This document shows, piece by piece, positions 16,734 to 24,595 of a DNA stretch of 64,000 bases. A model generated the notes under the pieces. It did no database searches, had not been told where the DNA came from, and saw only the letters and a program-made list of their open reading frames with translations. Origin of the DNA: Amycolatopsis nigrescens CSC17Ta-90 (lineage in GTDB: Bacteria > Actinomycetota > Actinomycetes > Mycobacteriales > Pseudonocardiaceae); NCBI RefSeq assembly GCF_000384315.1, contig NZ_ARVW01000001.1:7857001-7921000 (forward strand). Reading direction: 5' to 3'. The position numbers were made by a program, and so were the translations under genes. Numbering within the stretch: position 1 is the first letter of the stretch; every line of letters starts with the position of its first letter.

Positions 16734-17534
16734 TCAGAACGAGAGCGTGAGGCGGTCTCCCGGGTGCGCGGACAGGCCGGTCAGGCGCGCGGAGGTTGGT
16801 GCTACGACGGCGAAATGGGTGGCCGATCTTCCGCGGGCGGTGACGGTCACCCGGTACCGGCCGGGGCGCGGCCAGGCCGCGGCGGGGGAGGGCAGGACGT
16901 GCTCCCCGCCGGTCGCGGTGACCGGCACCCGGTGGCGGCGGCCGAGCAGTCGGCACGCCTGCTCGGTGCGGCCCGCGGCGATCTCGCGCCGGATCCGGGT
17001 GGACGAGACGCGTGCGCCGTCGAGGAGCACGGTGTCCACTGTGGTCACATCCGCGTTGTGGCGGTGCAGCCGTGCGGCCAGGGTGTGCGGGTCCCCGGCG
17101 GCGCGGGCGCCGTAGCGGAAGTCGGGTCCGGTCGTCACCGACCTGGCCCGCAGGCGGCCGGCCAGTATCTCGTCGGCGAACCGCTCGGCCGAGGTGCCGA
17201 GCATTTCGGCGGTCACCGGGAGGGCCAGCACGAACCGCATACCGTGCTGGTGCAGCAGCCGCGCCTTGTCGTCGAGCTCGGTCAGCACGGCGGGCACCCG
17301 CTCCGGTGCGATCAGGTGCAGCGGGTGGCGCGCGAACGTGACCGCACCCGCCGGCACGCCGAGGGCGGCGGCCCGCTCGCGGGCGTCCGCCAGCAGGCTC
17401 TGGTGTCCGCAGTGGACTCCGTCGAACTGGCCGATGGTCAGCACGGTGGGGCCGAGGCCGTCCGGGATCTGGTCCAGGTCGGTCCACAGCACCGGCCAGG
17501 CGGCCGCGTCCACGGTGGCGAGCGATCGGGTCAC
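16734..17534 (-). CDS. FAD synthetase (FMN adenylyltransferase) domain protein
   Basis: A protein of 266 residues in which the N-terminal 190 residues match the nucleotidyltransferase half of RibF: TIGQFDGVHCGHQSLL (with the GxHxGH motif), FARHPLHL, GPDFRYGARAAGD and the VSSTRIR motif. These residues bind ATP and transfer AMP to FMN. The C-terminal 70 residues do not show the riboflavin-kinase motif GFPTAN and look like a worn or different beta-barrel, so only FAD synthesis is expected. The GTG start overlaps the M20 stop (GTGA). A dedicated FAD-maker beside a flavin reductase and an HpaB-type monooxygenase makes sense as cofactor supply. Confidence 0.8.
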   Translation of the reverse strand: MTRSLATVDAAAWPVLWTDLDQIPDGLGPTVLTIGQFDGVHCGHQSLLADARERAAALGVPAGAVTFARHPLHLIAPERVPAVLTELDDKARLLHQHGMRFVLALPVTAEMLGTSAERFADEILAGRLRARSVTTGPDFRYGARAAGDPHTLAARLHRHNADVTTVDTVLLDGARVSSTRIRREIAAGRTEQACRLLGRRHRVPVTATGGEHVLPSPAAAWPRPGRYRVTVTARGRSATHFAVVAPTSARLTGLSAHPGDRLTLSF

Positions 17535-18676
17535 GACCCGGCCTCCCGCCGCTCGGCCGCCCGGTCCGCGCCGGTCCAAGCCAGCGCCACCGCGCCGTCC
17601 AGCAGGGCCCGTTCGGCGGTGCCGCCGACGCAGAACGCGGCGAACTCGCGCTGGTGATTGGTGGCGGGCAGCGAGCCGATGCCGATGTACGGATGGATCG
17701 CCGGGACCACCTGGGAGACGTTCCCCATGTCGGTGGAGGCGCGGTTCATCTTCGCCGCGGCCCCGGCCGGGGCGAACTCCCGGCCGAGTTCCCGCGCGTT
17801 CGCCCGGTAGGCCGCGAGTGCCGTCTCGTCGGCGCGGAACTCGGCGTAGGGCTTGCTCTCCGGCTCGATCTCCAGGTCGCAGCCGGTGGCCAGCGCGCCG
17901 GCCTCGAAGGCTCGGAGCACCCGCGGTTCGAGCGCCGCCAGCTCGGCCAGCGTCTCGGCCCGCACGTACCAGCGTCCGGACGCGTGCTCCGGAATCGCGT
18001 TCGGCGCGTCCCCCGCCTTGGTCACCACGCCGTGCACCCGCGCCGACGAGGGCAGCTGCTGGCGCAGCAGGCCGATCGCGACCTGGGCGACGGTGAACGC
18101 GTCGGCCGCGTTGATCCCGGCCTCCGGGTACGCCGCGGCGTGCGCGGAGCGGCCGGTGTAGGAGATCTTCGAGTGGCTGACCGCGAACGGCCGTGCCTCC
18201 GCGACGTCCACCGGTGCCGGGTGCACCATCATCGCGAGGTCCGCGCCGGTGAACGCGCCCCGGTCGAGCAGTTCGATCTTGCCGCCGCCGCCCTCCTCGG
18301 CCGGGGTGCCGTAGACCTCCACGGTCAGCCCGGCGTCGTCCGCGATGGCGGCGAGGCCGAGTGCGGCACCGATCGAGCTGGCCGCGATCAGGTTGTGCCC
18401 GCAGGCGTGGCCGAGCCCGGGCAGCGCGTCGTACTCGGCGCACAACGCGATCCGGGTCGGCCCGCTGCCGGCACTGGCCAGGAACGCCGTCTCCAGGCCG
18501 AGGTAGGACGAGGTCATCGCGAACCCGGCCCGATCCAGCAACTCGGGCACCGCGGCCGCGGCCCGATATTCCTCCCATGCCGTCTCCGGGTTTGCGTGCA
18601 GGCGCTCGGACAGCCGGACCAGTTCGCCGGCGTGCCGGTCGATTTCCGCGCGTGCGACCTGCTTCAGCGAGGTCAT
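17531..18676 (-). CDS. M20-family amidohydrolase
   Basis: A protein of about 381 residues of the M20 dipeptidase/amidohydrolase family (AbgB / acyl-aminoacid deacylase-like branch). Metal-binding stretches are seen: CAEYDALPGLGHACGHNL (Asp and two His) and TPAEEGGGGK (Glu pair), with a later HPAPVD and the dimerisation insert. The stop of the previous gene and the start form TGATG; a GTG one codon earlier (18679) is an alternative start. Family enzymes hydrolyse amide bonds of N-acyl amino acids or conjugates. In this operon it would release or finish an amide intermediate. Confidence 0.85.
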   Translation of the reverse strand: MTSLKQVARAEIDRHAGELVRLSERLHANPETAWEEYRAAAAVPELLDRAGFAMTSSYLGLETAFLASAGSGPTRIALCAEYDALPGLGHACGHNLIAASSIGAALGLAAIADDAGLTVEVYGTPAEEGGGGKIELLDRGAFTGADLAMMVHPAPVDVAEARPFAVSHSKISYTGRSAHAAAYPEAGINAADAFTVAQVAIGLLRQQLPSSARVHGVVTKAGDAPNAIPEHASGRWYVRAETLAELAALEPRVLRAFEAGALATGCDLEIEPESKPYAEFRADETALAAYRANARELGREFAPAGAAAKMNRASTDMGNVSQVVPAIHPYIGIGSLPATNHQREFAAFCVGGTAERALLDGAVALAWTGADRAAERREAGS

Positions 18677-19341
18677 CACAGGTCACCGGGTACGCCGTAG
18701 GACGGCGCCGCCGCCGGGTTGAGTCCGCGGTTGACGTAGTCGTCGCGCTGGGGCAGCCACACGTCGAGCAGGTCGCCGAGCCGGTCGATCGGCTCGTCGG
18801 CCCAGTCCACCCGCAGGTCGGTCACCCGCCATTCGACCTCGGCCACGACCACCAGCCCGGCCGAGTGCACCGGCCCCTCTTCGCCGCCCGCGGCGACGGC
18901 CGCCTTGAGCGCGGCCAGCATGCGTTCCTCGAGCTGGCCGGTCGCCGACGAGAACGCCTCGACGAGCACTTCGGGAATGTGCCGGCCGGCCAGCATGTTG
19001 CCGGCCGCCACCACGCCGTCTGCGGTGGCCGCCCCGTTCGTGCCCAGGGTGCGGCCGCCGCTGTAGGCGAAGCCGGGGCCGGTGCGGCCGAGCACGGTCA
19101 GCTGCCGGTATTCGATGTCGGGCGCGGAACCGACCACATCGGACAGTGCGCGCTCGGCGTCGCGGTGCTCGGTGAGCCGGTCCAGCAGCCGGGTGCCGAG
19201 CCGCGGGTCGGTGATGTTCTGCGAGGTCGCGGCGCCGACGCCGGGGCGCAGGTGCGCCACCCTGGCCGCGACGGCGGGACTCGACGAACTGGCCGCGATG
19301 CCGAACCGCTCGCCGTCGCGGGCCACCAGGGAGAAGGTCAC
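18676..19341 (-). CDS. DUF1028 family protein
   Basis: A 221-residue protein that begins with VTFSLVARDGERFGIAASSSSPAVAARVAHLRPGVGAATSQN, characteristic of DUF1028, with the later TLGTNGAATADGVVAAGNML region. Start GTG 19341 has GAGGAGG 5-6 nt upstream and overlaps the RidA stop (GTGA). The family has no firm biochemical role; from memory its genes often travel with RidA and amidohydrolase genes. It could be an Ntn-type hydrolase, but I cannot verify that from sequence. It is one of four genes in this operon joined by stop/start overlaps. Confidence 0.85.
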   Translation of the reverse strand: MTFSLVARDGERFGIAASSSSPAVAARVAHLRPGVGAATSQNITDPRLGTRLLDRLTEHRDAERALSDVVGSAPDIEYRQLTVLGRTGPGFAYSGGRTLGTNGAATADGVVAAGNMLAGRHIPEVLVEAFSSATGQLEERMLAALKAAVAAGGEEGPVHSAGLVVVAEVEWRVTDLRVDWADEPIDRLGDLLDVWLPQRDDYVNRGLNPAAAPSYGVPGDL

Positions 19342-19760
19342 CGTTCCTCCTCGGGGATCACCGCGATCGCGTCGATCTCGCACAGCCATTCGGGCCTGGC
19401 CAGGCCGGAGACCACCAGTCCGGTGGAGATGGGGTGCACGCCCTTGGTCCAGCGGCCGACGGTGCGGTACACGGCTTCGCGATAGCGGGGGTCGACCAGG
19501 TAGATGGTCAGCTTGACCAGGTGCTCGAGCCGGCTCCCGGCCTCTTCGAGCAGCGTCTTGATGTTGGCCATCGCCTGCTCGGCCTGTGCCTCGGCGTCGC
19601 CGATGCCCACCGACTCGCTGGTGTCGAGGTCCTGGCCGATCTGGCCGCGGACGTAGACCGTGCCGCCCGCGACGACCGCCTGGCACAGGTCGTTGTCCAG
19701 GTTCTGCTCGGGATAGGTGTCGCGGGTGTTGAACGGGCGGATGCGCTTGTGCACGGTCAT
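19338..19760 (-). CDS. RidA-family (YjgF/UK114) protein
   Basis: A 140-residue RidA-family protein. It has the trimer-forming fold features: AVVAGGTVYVRGQIGQDL, the central AQAEQAMANIKTLLEEAGS helix and VKLTIYLVDPRYREAV. Canonical RidA hydrolyses reactive enamine/imine intermediates to keto acid and ammonia using a conserved Arg; here the C-terminal WLCEIDAIAVIPEE segment resembles that region but the exact active-site Arg is not obvious. In a catabolic operon such proteins commonly drain imine or aminoacrylate-type intermediates. TGATG overlap with the HpaB stop. Confidence 0.85.
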   Translation of the reverse strand: MTVHKRIRPFNTRDTYPEQNLDNDLCQAVVAGGTVYVRGQIGQDLDTSESVGIGDAEAQAEQAMANIKTLLEEAGSRLEHLVKLTIYLVDPRYREAVYRTVGRWTKGVHPISTGLVVSGLARPEWLCEIDAIAVIPEEER

Positions 19761-21223
19761 CAGCGGCGCTCCCCGGCCGGCACGCGGTCGGACAGGCCGG
19801 CGGCGTCGCGGACCAGGTCCAGCGGGCCGTTCCAGTCGAAGTTCCGGTACACCGCGGCGAGGTGGGCGAACGGCGGCGACTGGGCGAAGAGCTGGAAGGT
19901 GAGCCGGTGCCCGGCGTAGTCCGAGTTGAGCAGGTCGCGGGCGAAGGCGAGCAGCTTGCGCCGGTCGTCGGCGACCCAGTTCTCGTTGATCGAGTAGTAC
20001 TTCTCCAGCCACGGCGCGATTTCCGGGTTGGCGAAGCTCGCCGCGTCCGGGGTGATGCAGATCTGGCCGCCGCACAGTTCGCGGGCGAGGTGCATCATCT
20101 GCGGCAGCTGGGTGGTGGCCAGCACGCGGCCGGTGTAGAGCAGCGACTGCTCGGGCATCAGCAGCCCGCCCGGCGAGGTCGTGCCCATCGCGATCGCCGC
20201 GGTGAGGTGCGCGTTGATGCCTTCGCGGTAACAGGCCAGCTGGGCCAGTTTCTCCTGCACCGCCTGCTGCCGTTCGAGCCCGGTCTGCTTCACGTTCCAC
20301 AGCGCGGCCCCGATCATCAGGTCGGCCAGGCGCAGGTTGCGGTAGGTGAACGGCAGCGCCGAGTAGCGGTGCAGGGTGGCGCGGATGAAGGTGGCGGCCC
20401 TGGTGTGCCGGTAGAACAGCACGTCCTCCCATGGAATCTCGACGTCGTCGAAGATCACCAGGGTGTCCACCTCGTCCACCCGGTTGGAGAGCGGATAGTC
20501 CTCGGCACCGGCGCGACCGGCGAACCCGGTGCGGCAGATGTACTTCAGGCCCTTGGCGTTCATGTCCAGGATGAACCCGACCGCGTAGTCCGACAGCTCG
20601 GCGTCGCCCCAGTTGGCGATGGTCGGCTTGGTGAAGGCCTGGTTGGCGTAGGCGGCCGCGGTCTCGTACTTGGCGCCGCGCACCACGATGCCGGTGTCGG
20701 TCTCGCGGACCACGTGCAGCAGCATGTCGGGGTCCTGGTCCTGCGGCCGCTTGGACCGGTCGCCCTTGGGGTCGGTGTTCGCCGAGACGTGGAACGGGTC
20801 CTCGGTGACCGCACGCGCGAGGTGGCGGCGGATGTTCGCGGAGAAGCGCGGGTCGACCTCGTCGAGCACGTCCTGGCCGTCGTAGAGCGACCACATCTCG
20901 CCGATGGTCTCGTCGCCGACCCTGGTCACCACGCCGCGGGCGGCGTCGAGCACGGTGTCGATGGCGGCCCGCTTGTCGTGCCAGTCCTGCTGGGTCAGCG
21001 GCAGCTTGGTGGCGACGCTGTTGCGCTCGCCGGTCTCAGCGTCCACATAGGACATTACGTCTCGGGTCGCCGCCTCGTGCGCCAGGTCGTAGATCCGGGC
21101 CCGAATGTCCACGATCGGCGCGAACATCGGGTGGGTGGTGACGTCCTTGACCCGCTCGCCGTTCACCCAGATCTCGCGGTCGGGGGACAGCGACTCCTTG
21201 TACTGCCGGCCTGTGCGGATCAT
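19760..21223 (-). CDS. HpaB-like FADH2-dependent monooxygenase (4-hydroxyphenylacetate 3-hydroxylase family)
   Basis: A 487-residue oxygenase component of two-component group D flavin monooxygenases. It starts MIRTGRQYKESL and shows family stretches GQDVLDEVDPRFSANIRRH, DMLLHVVRETDTGIVVRGAK, SDYAVGFILDMNAKGLKYICR, VIFDDVEIPWEDVLFY and LCGGQICITPD. It uses FADH2 from the partner reductase and oxygen to hydroxylate phenolic or heteroaromatic substrates. ATG 21223 overlaps the reductase stop (ATGA). RidA and amidohydrolase neighbours suggest an N-containing aromatic or heterocyclic substrate rather than plain hydroxyphenylacetate. Confidence 0.88.
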   Translation of the reverse strand: MIRTGRQYKESLSPDREIWVNGERVKDVTTHPMFAPIVDIRARIYDLAHEAATRDVMSYVDAETGERNSVATKLPLTQQDWHDKRAAIDTVLDAARGVVTRVGDETIGEMWSLYDGQDVLDEVDPRFSANIRRHLARAVTEDPFHVSANTDPKGDRSKRPQDQDPDMLLHVVRETDTGIVVRGAKYETAAAYANQAFTKPTIANWGDAELSDYAVGFILDMNAKGLKYICRTGFAGRAGAEDYPLSNRVDEVDTLVIFDDVEIPWEDVLFYRHTRAATFIRATLHRYSALPFTYRNLRLADLMIGAALWNVKQTGLERQQAVQEKLAQLACYREGINAHLTAAIAMGTTSPGGLLMPEQSLLYTGRVLATTQLPQMMHLARELCGGQICITPDAASFANPEIAPWLEKYYSINENWVADDRRKLLAFARDLLNSDYAGHRLTFQLFAQSPPFAHLAAVYRNFDWNGPLDLVRDAAGLSDRVPAGERR

Positions 21224-21810
21224 GCGGAGGTCTCCTTGTCTTCGGTGCGGCAGGCGGTGCCGCGGTTGTCGGGATGGGCGTCGGGGAAGTCGGGGAACAC
21301 CGACGGTGGTACCGGATCGGGGGCGGCGTAGGTCCGCCGCGCGTAGACCAGTGGGACGCCGTCCTGCGCGGCGACTTCGCGGACAACGCCGAGGTGCACG
21401 AAGTGGGTGCCGGCCGCGATGGTGGAGTGCAGTTCGCAGTCGAAGAAGACGAGCGCGTCGGTCAGCCTGGGGGCGCCGGCGGAGGTGTCCCAGTGCCCGC
21501 AGCTGAAGTCCCAGCGGTCCTTGCCTGGCCACGGCCGGCCGGCGAACGTGTCGGCCACGTGGTCGTGCCGGGTCGCCAGCGCGTTCACGGTGAAGCCGCC
21601 GGAGAGTTCGATCAGCCTGTTGACCGGGCTGCGGCGGTGCAGGCAGACCAGGAGCATCGGCGGTTCGGCCGAGACCGAGCACATGGCGCTCACCGTCTGG
21701 GCGGCCTGTTCCGCGTCGTGCCCGGCCCCGACGACGGTCACCGCGGTGGCCAGCCCGCCCATCGCCGCGGTGAAGGCGGCGGGATCGGCCGAAGATCGGG
21801 CCTGCGACAT
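21220..21810 (-). CDS. Flavin reductase (HpaC-like)
   Basis: A 196-residue flavin reductase-like domain protein: AAFTAAMGGLATAVTVVGAG at the start, SAEPPMLLVCLHRRSPVNRLIELSGGFTVNAL (flavin-binding loop) and the HFVHLGVVREV segment. It should use NAD(P)H to reduce FAD/FMN for the HpaB-like partner. ATG 21810 is chosen, with GAAGGGA upstream. It is the first gene of the operon running to 15345. Candidate LysR sites lie 66-112 bp upstream. Confidence 0.85.
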   Translation of the reverse strand: MSQARSSADPAAFTAAMGGLATAVTVVGAGHDAEQAAQTVSAMCSVSAEPPMLLVCLHRRSPVNRLIELSGGFTVNALATRHDHVADTFAGRPWPGKDRWDFSCGHWDTSAGAPRLTDALVFFDCELHSTIAAGTHFVHLGVVREVAAQDGVPLVYARRTYAAPDPVPPSVFPDFPDAHPDNRGTACRTEDKETSA

Positions 21811-21875
21811 GGTCGGTGTCCCTTCGCTTCGATTCGTGAGCGCGAGCACCGAATCAGCGTGCGGTCGACCGAGGT

Positions 21876-21922
21876 CATCTGTCTAACGGATGTTTTTGCG
21901 CCAATGCATCTGACCTTCAGAT
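21876..21922. promoter_or_regulatory. Candidate LysR binding sites before the HpaBC-like operon
   Basis: A perfect 6-3-6 palindrome ATCTGACCTTCAGAT (21908-21922) fits the LysR T-N11-A rule and abuts the stop codon of the LysR gene. A second imperfect palindrome with arms CATC/GATG is at 21876-21892. Both are upstream of the flavin-reductase start at 21810, as expected for recognition and activation sites. Confidence 0.5.
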
Positions 21923-22852
21923 CTAGCCTGGTCGGCTGGCATAAAGGCGTTCACACAGCTCCGCGAAGGCCTGCGCGCGCCGGGTGAGGCGGACGCCGCG
22001 GATCCAGGCCACCACGATCTCCAGCGGCTCGACCTGATCGCGCAGCATGAGCGGCACCGCCCGCTCGCCCGCGTAGGTCATATCCGCCGGGGGCCGCTGG
22101 TTGAGCAGGGCGAACCCGTGACCGTGCGCTACCAGCGCCCGGACCGTTTCGTAGCCGGTGGTGCGGTGCCGCACCTCGGGTTCGACGCCCGCGGCGCGCA
22201 GCACGGACTGCAGGTACTCCCGGCTGTGCGGCAGGTCGAGCAGCACCAGGGGCTCGTCGGCGAGCTCGGCCAGCGACACCTGGCCGTCCGGCCGTGCCGC
22301 GAGTCGATGCCCGGCGCCCACCAGCGCGTAGGGCGGCGCGGTGTCCACCACCAGCCGGTCGATGTCGTCGTCGAGGTCGTAGCCGTAGAGCAGGGCGACC
22401 TCGCACTCACCGGTCCGCAGCGCCGCCTTCAGCGCCGAGTGCTCACCCTCGCGGACGGACACCTGCGCCCTGGGATGCCGGTGTTCGAACTCGGCCAGCA
22501 GCCCGGGCAGCCGGAAGGGGGCGAGGGTGGTGAAGCAGCCGACGGTCAGCGGGCCGACCAGTTCGGTCCCGGCCTGGCGGGCGGCCTCCACCAGCTCGGC
22601 GCCGTGCGCGAGGAAGCCGAGCACGCGCTGGTGGAAGGCCTGGCCCGCGGTGGTGAGGCTCAGCCCCCGTGCGTGGTGGCGCAGCAGGAGCTGGACGCCG
22701 AGCTCCCGCTCCAACTGCGCGATCGCGGTGGACACGGCCGACTGCGACACCACCAGCTCGCGGGCGGCGGCGGTCATGCTCAGATGCCTGGCCGCCGCCT
22801 CGAAGTACCGCAGCTGAACCAAGGTGAAGGAAGGCTCGCTCACCGGCGCCAT
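21923..22852 (-). CDS. LysR-family transcriptional regulator
   Basis: A 309-residue LysR regulator: N-terminal winged helix-turn-helix (residues 8-68, FTLVQLRYFEAAARHLSMTAAARELVVSQSAVSTAIAQLERELG), linker helix and a two-lobe effector domain (about 95-300). The gene is transcribed in the same direction as the HpaBC-like operon and immediately upstream of it, with candidate operators in the gap. It most likely activates that operon in response to its substrate. Start GTG/ATG at 22852 precedes the domain by seven residues. Confidence 0.9.
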   Translation of the reverse strand: MAPVSEPSFTLVQLRYFEAAARHLSMTAAARELVVSQSAVSTAIAQLERELGVQLLLRHHARGLSLTTAGQAFHQRVLGFLAHGAELVEAARQAGTELVGPLTVGCFTTLAPFRLPGLLAEFEHRHPRAQVSVREGEHSALKAALRTGECEVALLYGYDLDDDIDRLVVDTAPPYALVGAGHRLAARPDGQVSLAELADEPLVLLDLPHSREYLQSVLRAAGVEPEVRHRTTGYETVRALVAHGHGFALLNQRPPADMTYAGERAVPLMLRDQVEPLEIVVAWIRGVRLTRRAQAFAELCERLYASRPG

Positions 22853-22891
22853 CCTGCCTCGGCCGCTCTGCTCCCGCCACGGCCGGGCCGC

Positions 22892-24334
22892 TCACCGTTG
22901 CGGCGGCGTCGGCTCCTTCGCGTCCATCGGCGGGACCGGTGTGTCGTCCGGGACCGCGGCGTCGGCCTGCCGGTCGCGTCGCTTGCGGAACTGGTAGGCG
23001 ACCAGGATGAGCACCAGGGTCACCGCGCTGAGCCAGAACTGCGAGCGGCTGGATGGCAGGAACGCCATCGCCAGGATGACCGTCGCCATCAGCGCGATGG
23101 TGGCGTAGCTGAGCCACGGGAACAGCCACATCTTCAGCGTCAGCGCGGCCGGGTCCTCGCGGGCGAGCCGTTTGCGCAGCCGCACCTGGGCCAGCGCGAT
23201 GCTGAGGTAGACGAACAGCGCCACGGCGCCGTAGGAGTTCACCAGGAACTGGAAGATCAGGTCCGGCGAGGTGTACGCGGCGATCACCGAGACGTACCCG
23301 GCCAGCGTGCCCGCGATGATGGCGCGCCGCGGCACGCCGCTGCGGGAGAGCCGGGTGAACGCCCGCGGCGCGTCCCCGTGCCGGGTCAGCGCGAACAGCA
23401 TGCGCGAGGACGTGTACAGCGCGGAGTTCAAACAGGACAGCACGGCGGTCAGCACGATGCCGTTCATGATGGTGGCCACCGCCGGGATTCCGAGCACATC
23501 CAGCACGGCCGCGTACGGGCTGACGCCGGTTTCGGGCGAGTTCCACGATTGCACCGCGACCACGATGAAGACGGAGCCGACGTAGAAGAAGACCACCCGG
23601 AGGATGATCGACCGCATCGCCTTCGCGATCGCCCTCTTCGGCTCCGCGGACTCGGCGGCGGCGATCGTGACGATCTCGGCGCCGGTGTAGAAACCGATGC
23701 AGGGCACCACCGCGGCCAGTACCGCGCCGATCCCGAGCGGGGCGAAGCCGCCGTGCGACACCAGGTTCCCGAGCCCGCCGTGCGCACCGGGCCAGAACCC
23801 GCAGAGGTAGAGCGCGCCGAGGACCAGGAACACCACGATGGCGACGACCTTGATCGAGGAGAACCAGTACTCGAACTCGCCGTAGGACCTGGCGGAGACC
23901 ATATTCGTCGCGGTCAGCACGAGCAGCAGGCCGAGGCTGAGTATCCACAGCGGAACGTCCGGCAGCCACAGCTGCAGGATCCGGCCGCCGGCGACCGCTT
24001 CCACGGCCACCACGATGACGAAGAAGTACCAGTACATCCAGCCGACCGCGAAACCGGCGCGGTTGCCGAGCGCCTCCCTCGCGTACACGTAGAACGAGCC
24101 CAGTGCCGGCCTGGCGACCGTCATCTCGGCCAGCATGCGCATGATCAGCACGGTGATCAGCCCGGCGATCAAGAAGGAGATCACCGCCGCCGGGCCGGCC
24201 GACTGGATGACGACACCGCTGCCGACGAACAGCCCGGCACCGATCACCCCGCCCAGCGCGATCAGGTTCATGTGCCGCTGCTTGAGGCCGGGTTTCAAGC
24301 CGCTCGGCGTGGTCTCCTCCGACGCAGAACCCAC
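22892..24334 (-). CDS. APC-family amino acid permease (GabP/AAT-like)
   Basis: A 480-residue transporter with 12 predicted membrane segments and the amino-acid-transporter signature ALGGVIGAGLFVGSGVVI in TM1, plus SFYVYAREALGNRAGFAVGW and the EIVTIAAAESAEPKRAI loop. Members import GABA, aromatic or basic amino acids with protons. GTG 24334 follows AAGGAGG. Upstream lies a pair of CCAG repeats 24 bp apart that recur before two other genes in this block, so control by the MocR protein at 29597 is likely. Confidence 0.9.
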   Translation of the reverse strand: MGSASEETTPSGLKPGLKQRHMNLIALGGVIGAGLFVGSGVVIQSAGPAAVISFLIAGLITVLIMRMLAEMTVARPALGSFYVYAREALGNRAGFAVGWMYWYFFVIVVAVEAVAGGRILQLWLPDVPLWILSLGLLLVLTATNMVSARSYGEFEYWFSSIKVVAIVVFLVLGALYLCGFWPGAHGGLGNLVSHGGFAPLGIGAVLAAVVPCIGFYTGAEIVTIAAAESAEPKRAIAKAMRSIILRVVFFYVGSVFIVVAVQSWNSPETGVSPYAAVLDVLGIPAVATIMNGIVLTAVLSCLNSALYTSSRMLFALTRHGDAPRAFTRLSRSGVPRRAIIAGTLAGYVSVIAAYTSPDLIFQFLVNSYGAVALFVYLSIALAQVRLRKRLAREDPAALTLKMWLFPWLSYATIALMATVILAMAFLPSSRSQFWLSAVTLVLILVAYQFRKRRDRQADAAVPDDTPVPPMDAKEPTPPQR

Positions 24335-24458
24335 GTTTCCTCCTTCTGGCGCGGCCGCCCGGTTCGCGGGATCCGGACCGGCGGCGGCGCTCGGGTTTCG
24401 CTGTGCTGCTCTGTGTGGTTCCGGTCACCGTAAGAACAACCTGGGCCTGATGCGAGTG

Positions 24459-24491
24459 CCAGTTTGGTCAGTATGCGAGGGTCCAGTTCGG
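24459..24491. promoter_or_regulatory. CCAG direct-repeat pair, permease promoter
   Basis: CCAGTTTGG begins at 24459 and CCAGTTCGG at 24483, exactly 24 bp apart, about 125 bp upstream of the permease start. The same 24-bp arrangement is at 26031/26055 and 29568/29592. Direct repeats on one helix face are typical of MocR-family operators; assignment is inferred. Confidence 0.5.
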
Positions 24492-24540
24492 CGCGCCTGG
24501 TGCGACCACATCGCGGGAGTGCTGGCTCCGCTACGAAAGC

Positions 24541-24574
24541 AGCGGGGGCCGCCGATCGCTCGGCGGCCCCCGCT
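24541..24574 (-). terminator. Hairpin terminator after the aminotransferase gene
   Basis: A perfect 15-bp stem (24541-24555 with 24560-24574) closes a TCGC tetraloop, 22 bp downstream of the aminotransferase stop in the transcribed direction. Confidence 0.8.
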
Positions 24575-24595
24575 GTGTTGTTTCGGCGCACTGGC

